Assembly: GCA_003313425.1 (NCBI GenBank)
Contig: NHZP01000003.1
Coordinates: forward strand, 1,240,001-1,304,000
Direction of reading: 5' to 3'
From: Pseudopyrenochaeta lycopersici
Taxonomy: Eukaryota > Ascomycota > Dothideomycetes > Pleosporales > Pseudopyrenochaetaceae
DNA: 64,000 nucleotides
Shown: piece by piece, positions 59,093 to 64,000 of the stretch
How positions within the stretch are numbered: the stretch's first letter is position 1
Layout: each line of letters starts with the position of its first letter
Made by a program: the position numbers and the translations under genes
Notes under the pieces: generated by a model
The model's database searches: none
Told to the model about the DNA's origin: nothing
The model's input: only the letters and a program-made list of their open reading frames with translations

Positions 59093-60455
59093 ATGGCATC
59101 GAAAAGTAGAAAACCAATGAGATTACTCTCACTCGGTGAGCCTCTTTGAAGTCTGAGTATCTAATTATGCTAACACAACAGCGTTGTAGATGGTGGCGGG
59201 ATTCGTGGGCTATCTTCGCTTTACGTATTGCAGGATTTGATGCACAAAATAACGTTCATAAACGATTTAGAGACAGAACCTCTCCCATGCGACTACTTTG
59301 ATATGATGTGTGGCACCAGTACAGGAGGGTATGCCGCTTGTGTTGTTGGTCTAATACAATAAATATCACTGACGCTCGTAGTATAATCGCACTGATGCTG
59401 GGGCGGCTTCGTATGTCTGCGAGTGAATGTATTGATGCCTATATCGAAATGAGTGAGAAAGTGTTTGGCCAGGCGCAAGGGCCCACCCATCGAGAGAAAT
59501 TCAATCCTAAGGCTTTGGAACAAGCCATAAAAGATATTGTCAAGCGCAAGACAGACGATGAGGATGCTCCACTCATAGACTCAACTTGCTGCAAGACGTA
59601 GGTTAGCCAAGGGGAGCCTTTCTTACACTACGTTTCGGCTGAAAGTACACCAGATTCGTTTGTGCCTACGAACGGAAGGCACTTGGAGGGTCACCAGTGT
59701 TGCTTCGCACATACCCTTCAGCCTCGGCGCCAGTAAATTGTACAATATGGGAGGCCGCTCGTGCGACCTCAGCGGCTCCTACTTTTTTCCCTTCGATCAA
59801 GCTGAGAAATCGAGCGGGTGGAGAGTTTGTCGATGGCGGTGTGGGGTGCAACAACCCTACAAAAGTTCTTGTGAAAGAAGCCAAGGCATACTACCGCTTG
59901 AAAGGCTATGCCGCAACACGACCTACATGTCTTGTCAGTATTGGGACGGGCCAGAAGGATCTAATCCAGCTTCATGAAGCTGCTTCGCACTTCTGGTTTA
60001 AGGACAGAAAAGGTCTGAGTATTGCCCCGGCGCTTGCTCAGATTGTTACGGATTGTGAGAATGCACACGACGAGGTAGCGCTTTCTGCAATAGACGATGG
60101 GACTACCCACCTCTACTACCGCTTTAACGTACCCCAAGGTATGCAGCGTATCGCTCTGGACGAATGGAGGGCAGCAGACGACATCAGGACATACACCGAC
60201 AAGTACATGAGGCTGAACGAAACAGAGCATCGGCTCCTGGAGTGCGTCAAACTGCTCAACCCGGAGGTACAAGGTTCCCAGACGGAAGAAGCTGAAGAAA
60301 GAAGTGGTGCACATCACGGCAGCTCCCAGACGCTCTTCTTGACCCAAGGCGGCTCTAACTTTTATGGTCCGACCAATGTCAGCGGCGGCACTGCGTTCCA
60401 AGGAAACTTTGCTGGTTTGGAACGCGGACGCTTTGGGAATTGGGCTCCTAATTAA
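59093..60455 (+). CDS. Patatin-like phospholipase with C-terminal amyloid-like motif
   Basis: Exons 59093..59135, 59190..59328, 59382..59597 and 59654..60455, giving 399 residues. The patatin fold shows the oxyanion-hole loop DGGGIRGLSS at 15-24, the nucleophile elbow GTSTGG with Ser58, and the catalytic Asp in EFVDGGVGCNN near residue 193. The Ser-Asp dyad is complete. The protein should therefore hydrolyse acyl chains of membrane lipids. After a linker, residues 364-387 repeat the receptor motif: QGGSNFYGPTNVSGG, then TAFQGNFAG, followed by 12 residues to the stop. Paired with the divergent NB-ARC/TPR gene 305 bases away, it looks like the effector of an NLR-controlled membrane-attack system. 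In known fungal systems the effectors are HeLo/HELL proteins or SesB-type lipases. The cell-death role here is inferred. Confidence 0.92.
60345..60416 (+). other. Amyloid-like signalling motif at the patatin C-terminus
   Basis: Residues 364-387 of the patatin: QGGSNFYGPTNVSGG then TAFQGNFAG. It matches the NLR N-terminal motif at 19 of 23 aligned residues, with one extra Tyr. The codons differ at many silent positions, so the similarity is held at protein level and not by recent copying. Confidence 0.75.
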
Positions 60456-60683
60456 TCAACTCGTGGTCCTCAATACTCTAACGCCCGCATTTTCTCGTTA
60501 CGACGCGCGTTTTTGGAAGATAGGGATGAATATGAACAGATATATATGCAATGCTTTGAAAACGTTCAGAAAACCGGCCTTTCGCTGCATATGTGAAAAA
60601 AGAAGAAATCGCCATGCTACTATATGTTAAAATTGCGATGCTCAAACGCCACGATGTGTGAAGGAGAACAAGAACAACAACCC

Positions 60684-60724
60684 CAATCTAACTCTAGCTC
60701 TAGATTTAGCTCTAGCTCTAACAC
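60684..60724 (+). repeat. AGCTCT-type simple repeat
   Basis: Imperfect repeats of CTCTAG/AGCTCT between the convergent patatin and ferric-reductase genes. No function is apparent. Confidence 0.5.
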
Positions 60725-60738
60725 AAACAAATGCACAA

Positions 60739-62676
60739 TCACCAACCAAATTTCTCTACTTGAACATTCACATCTTTGCCATTCCAGAGAAGACGGGCAC
60801 ATGTGTTCCGTACATCCCGTACGAGCCCGTCTGGCCCTGATACTACTACGCCCGCGCTACTTGTATCCTCCGATATCCAGGTACGTAGTATATCTTTGAC
60901 ATCAGGACGTCCTGCTAAGACTGTGGGAGGCGGGATGAGTACTTCCAGACCCCAGTCTTGAAGCTCTTTCAGCTTGACCTCTGGAACCCATATGCGGTGG
61001 TCTGGCGCGTGAGTTATCCACAGCAGCTTGACCTTGCGCGGAGGTTTTTGCATCGCGGACTCAGGGTCGGCTGATGAGGGTTTTAAGAGCGAGTACAGTA
61101 GTGGGTACGCAACAGCTATTCCGGAGCCGCCGGCTATTAGAATAGCTGTTGAAGATGCCTCAAGTACATCGAGAGCATGTGACGAGCCATATGGTCCGTC
61201 GAGCCGGATGCGTGTTTTTGAAGACTCGCGTGCGTGCCGCAGCAACGTGCGGGTGAAGCCTGACTCGGCCTGCGCGCGGATGAGGAGAGTGAACCACGCA
61301 TGCTTTCCACCTGCATCTTGTGTCGTAGTAGGCGCGGCGGAGAAAATAGTAAAAGGATGTGATTGTAAAGCATGTTTCCGGGACAGAGCAGGAACAGAGA
61401 TAAAAATGTGCTCATTAGGGTCCCAGCCGTGCCTCATGTTCTTCGGCGCAAGGGCGGATTTGCCCTCTTCAACCTCCCAATTTGCAGACAAAAGGAGCGT
61501 TTCCTCGTCATCCATTACAGTGAGCGTCGCTGGATGCGTGCTTGACTTCAACCACATTCTATACACCAGCCGATCGATCAGGAAGATGGCCATGGAGATG
61601 CCAACATATGGTCGAGAGGTATAGTGGTGGAACCACAGGAAGACCAGGCCGGCGACTTGGAGACCAATATGCAGCGCTAAGAAAATCTCGTACCATCTTT
61701 GTCGAAAGCTGCCGAGTGATGTGAAGTAGATCAGCTCATATGCGATGAAAGTGGCGAGTCCAAGGAGCACAACGCGATTGAAGATGAATTTTGCCAGCGT
61801 GAAACCAAGATGCCGGAGCATACCATACCAAACTGCCACCATACCGAAGAAATGCAGAAAGGCCTCGAAACACATTACTTCTCCGACACGCCTATGAAAA
61901 ACATTCAAGCTTTCATACGAATAGCCTGTCAGTCGCTGGATTGGCTGGTTCTTCGCTGCAAGAAGGTATAACAGTGGCAGATTCGAAATGAAGATGATAC
62001 CGCATCTGTCGGCGAAAACGAAAAGGTACATGAACGATAGCGGCATGCGATAGAGGTTGTAAAATATGCTTAGAGCAACCCATGCTAAGACAAGGAGCGA
62101 TACGGCGTTCGTGGGTAGCGTTTTGTTGATGATGGGAATCGCAGGCGGCTGGTATTGCAATATCGACTTGAGAATGTACATCGGTCTCCATAATGCTGAA
62201 CTCTTACTCTTCGACTGGCGCGACGAAAGTAGCGGGCTTGACTCGTTCGCATCATCTTCTTTCCTCGCAACTCTCTCTGGCGGCGTGATATTTCCTTCGA
62301 TTGTACTGCTCGAGCTACTCCACGCTTCCGACTCTTCCGCATTTCCAGCATCATCCGCATCCCCTTTCCTTCCCGCTCCCCGAGTCTTTCTTCGGTGCAG
62401 GACAAACTTCTCGCCCCAGTGCCAGACCGTGAAGACCAGCAACACCCCCAGCAGCACCAGATTATACGTCTTCAAGAAGCGCCTACTAAACAATATCGCT
62501 TCCACCAACTTGCGAAATCTCGGGTCTTTCCCGGGGTCATCTGGGTCGACAAGATCACCACCGCCGGCCGTTCTCCAAACATTTTTCTCTTTATTGTTGA
62601 GCCATGGCGCTTCGGTCGACGGGGTTGCGGTGAGGGCGAAGCGGAGGACATCTCGCAGCCATGGTGTGTCGTCCAT
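60739..62676 (-). CDS. Ferric-reductase-like transmembrane oxidoreductase (FRE family)
   Basis: One uninterrupted frame of 645 residues; no intron is needed. An N-terminal region with one membrane segment (LVLLGVLLVFTVWHW) and a Ser/acidic cytoplasmic loop precede the ferric-reductase membrane domain. The haem-binding histidine pairs are in FHRRVGEVMCFEAFLHFFG near residue 260 and LALHIGLQVAGLVFLWFHH near 336-350. The FAD-binding HPFTIFSA is near 440, the NADPH-binding AGGSGIAVAYP near 522, and VSGPDGLVRDVRN near the end. These enzymes pass electrons from cytosolic NADPH across the membrane to reduce ferric or cupric ions before uptake. The start is the first ATG, with RDVLRFALTATPST following. 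It converges on the patatin gene. It could act on another substrate, as some family members produce superoxide. Confidence 0.92.
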   Translation of the reverse strand: MDDTPWLRDVLRFALTATPSTEAPWLNNKEKNVWRTAGGGDLVDPDDPGKDPRFRKLVEAILFSRRFLKTYNLVLLGVLLVFTVWHWGEKFVLHRRKTRGAGRKGDADDAGNAEESEAWSSSSSTIEGNITPPERVARKEDDANESSPLLSSRQSKSKSSALWRPMYILKSILQYQPPAIPIINKTLPTNAVSLLVLAWVALSIFYNLYRMPLSFMYLFVFADRCGIIFISNLPLLYLLAAKNQPIQRLTGYSYESLNVFHRRVGEVMCFEAFLHFFGMVAVWYGMLRHLGFTLAKFIFNRVVLLGLATFIAYELIYFTSLGSFRQRWYEIFLALHIGLQVAGLVFLWFHHYTSRPYVGISMAIFLIDRLVYRMWLKSSTHPATLTVMDDEETLLLSANWEVEEGKSALAPKNMRHGWDPNEHIFISVPALSRKHALQSHPFTIFSAAPTTTQDAGGKHAWFTLLIRAQAESGFTRTLLRHARESSKTRIRLDGPYGSSHALDVLEASSTAILIAGGSGIAVAYPLLYSLLKPSSADPESAMQKPPRKVKLLWITHAPDHRIWVPEVKLKELQDWGLEVLIPPPTVLAGRPDVKDILRTWISEDTSSAGVVVSGPDGLVRDVRNTCARLLWNGKDVNVQVEKFGW

Positions 62677-63087
62677 GGTGGAGAGTCTGGTGAGAAGGGA
62701 AAGAGTGACCGGGCTTAGAGTACCGACATGTCAGATCAGATGTTCCCATGCTTCCCCGCGTGCTCGCGTCATGCACGCACGGTATCATGTGCCGGTGCTG
62801 GGATAAGCTCATCGGCACAGCATACCGAGGCACGCGTAGCTCCTTTCAGGCGCGAGCATTGTAAGAATAATGTCATTGTCCACTGTTTGCAGGGCAATAT
62901 TGCATTGTACGCATGCATTGCTTTGGCATACACCTGTTGGCGCAGTTGGACTCTCATAGGCTATCTTTAGCATGCTTTCATCTCAATTTCACTAGGAAAT
63001 CAACTTCAGTAGAATCAAAGTAGAGAGGTCAAGCGCGCCTTTGGCACAGGATTTGTATCTATAGAATACAAGAAGCTCTCTTCATTT
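62677..63087. other. Upstream region of the ferric reductase
   Basis: About 410 bases between the reductase start and the hydratase stop, both minus. ATCAGATG at 62735-62742 partly resembles the ATCWGATAA site of iron-responsive GATA repressors. No gene is seen. Confidence 0.4.
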
Positions 63088-64000
63088 TCACTGGTTCGTC
63101 CACTGGGCCTTCTCTTTCGCTGCAAAGGCAGACATGCCAATCTTCTGATCCTGGCTTCCAAACAAGCCATGAAACACTCTCCTCTCATACTCAACACCTT
63201 CCCGGATACCCAGATCTTGGCTCTTGTTGACAACTTCTTTGCATGCCTTGACAGCAATCTGACTGTAACTGGCAATCTTCTCTGCTGTTGCAATAGCTCC
63301 ATTGACACATTCTTCTGGTGTCTCGAACACCTTGGCGACAAGGCCCCACTCGCCGGCCTGCTTCGCGGAGATGTTGTCACCAGTGAGAATGATTTCCATA
63401 GCTCTTGACTTTCCAATTGCTTTGGTAAGGCGCTGCGAGCCACCAGCACCAGGAATAATGCCTAGCTTGATCTCTGGCTGTCCAAAGTTTGCCTTTGGTC
63501 CCGCATACATGATGTCTCCCATCATGGCAAGCTCACAGCCTCCACCTAGGGCATGTCCATTTACAGCGGTGATCAAAGGCTTCTTCAAAAATGTGACAAG
63601 GTCTGACCATGACTCTATGAAGTCCTTGCCGTATGCGTCACTGAAGGTGAGGTCCTTCATCTCCTTGATGTCTGCACCAGCGGCGAAGGCTCGGTCGGAA
63701 CCAGTGAGGACGATAGCGCCAATTGACTTGGCGGCTTGGAAGTCGCGAAGAGCTTCGTTGAGCTCGAGGATGAGGGGCGTACAGAGGGCATTGAGGGCCT
63801 TGGGGCGGTTGAGTTGGACTAGGTGCTGTCAGTACGGATCTTGAGAAGAACATGGTGTCACCATGTGGTAGAATATCAACAATCGTAAGACAGCACGAAT
63901 GACTTACTGAAACCAACGCCAGGCTTTGGCACTGAAACTAGCAAATGCTCATACGTCTTTTCTGTAGCATATCCTCTCGAGAACCTAGGAAGGCCGGTGG
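63088..64000 (-). CDS. Mitochondrial enoyl-CoA hydratase, 3' part (5' end outside window)
   Basis: Exons 63908..64000 (continuing beyond the window) and 63088..63818 give the last 274 or so residues. The visible N-terminal segment PRFSRGYATEKTYEHLLVS has the look of the end of a mitochondrial targeting peptide just before the mature domain. The crotonase fold follows: PGVGFIQLNRPKALNAL, then GSDRAFAAGADIKEM (oxyanion loop), HALGGGCELAMMGDIMYA with the first catalytic Glu and FGQPEIKLGIIPGAGGSQRL with the second. It ends in the typical EGVEYERRVFHGLFGSQDQK and a short tail. It hydrates trans-2-enoyl-CoA in fatty-acid beta-oxidation and branched-chain amino-acid breakdown. Both catalytic glutamates are present, so it should be active. 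Confidence 0.95.

Overview
The window is nuclear DNA of a filamentous ascomycete (Pezizomycotina). Genes are split by short introns of about 45-60 bases with GT(A/G)NGT donors, CTAAC-like branch sites and YAG acceptors. The gene set is typical of such fungi: TOR, Sec12, Nmd5, Ski2, Csm3, Hpr1 and eIF4G, next to accessory genes such as a berberine-bridge oxidase, a methyltransferase, an NB-ARC/TPR receptor and a patatin. A dothideomycete is my guess, but that rank is weak inference. No transposon, rRNA, tRNA or CRISPR array was recognised. I rebuilt exon structures by joining reading frames across splice sites; every multi-exon model given here keeps its frame to the stop.

Layout. 0-5.3 kb: the 3' part of a Gln/His/Pro-rich protein, the GTPase ARL1 (minus) and a doubtful small ORF. 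6-13 kb: an accessory block with a secreted FAD oxidase (minus), an O-methyltransferase (plus, divergent) and a dicarboxylate/malate-type transporter (minus), possibly a small metabolite locus. 13.5-38 kb: housekeeping genes, namely TOR kinase, SEC12, the importin NMD5, SKI2, CSM3 (all minus) and HPR1 (plus, divergent from CSM3). 37.8-49 kb: a homeobox regulator with 3.4 kb of apparently empty DNA before it and 6 kb after it. 49-55.3 kb: eIF4G and a tiny four-exon Gly/Thr-rich protein gene. 55.5-60.5 kb: a divergent pair, an NB-ARC/TPR NOD-like receptor (minus) and a patatin-like phospholipase (plus). 60.7-64 kb: a ferric-reductase-like protein and the 3' part of a mitochondrial enoyl-CoA hydratase, both minus.

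The most striking system is the receptor-patatin pair. The receptor begins with, and the phospholipase ends with, nearly the same 23-24 residue Gly/Asn/Gln/Phe motif (19 of 23 aligned residues identical). The genes lie head to head, 305 bases apart. This is the arrangement known from fungal amyloid-signalling systems, in which an NLR N-terminus templates the fold of an effector carrying the matching motif. The receptor also carries eleven exact-length 42-residue TPR units that show a three-unit higher-order pattern.

Most other genes are conserved cell machinery in growth control (TOR), secretion (ARL1, SEC12), nuclear import (NMD5), RNA handling (SKI2, HPR1), replication-fork protection (CSM3) and translation (eIF4G). 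They share no obvious operon-like logic beyond two divergent promoters (CSM3/HPR1 and receptor/patatin).
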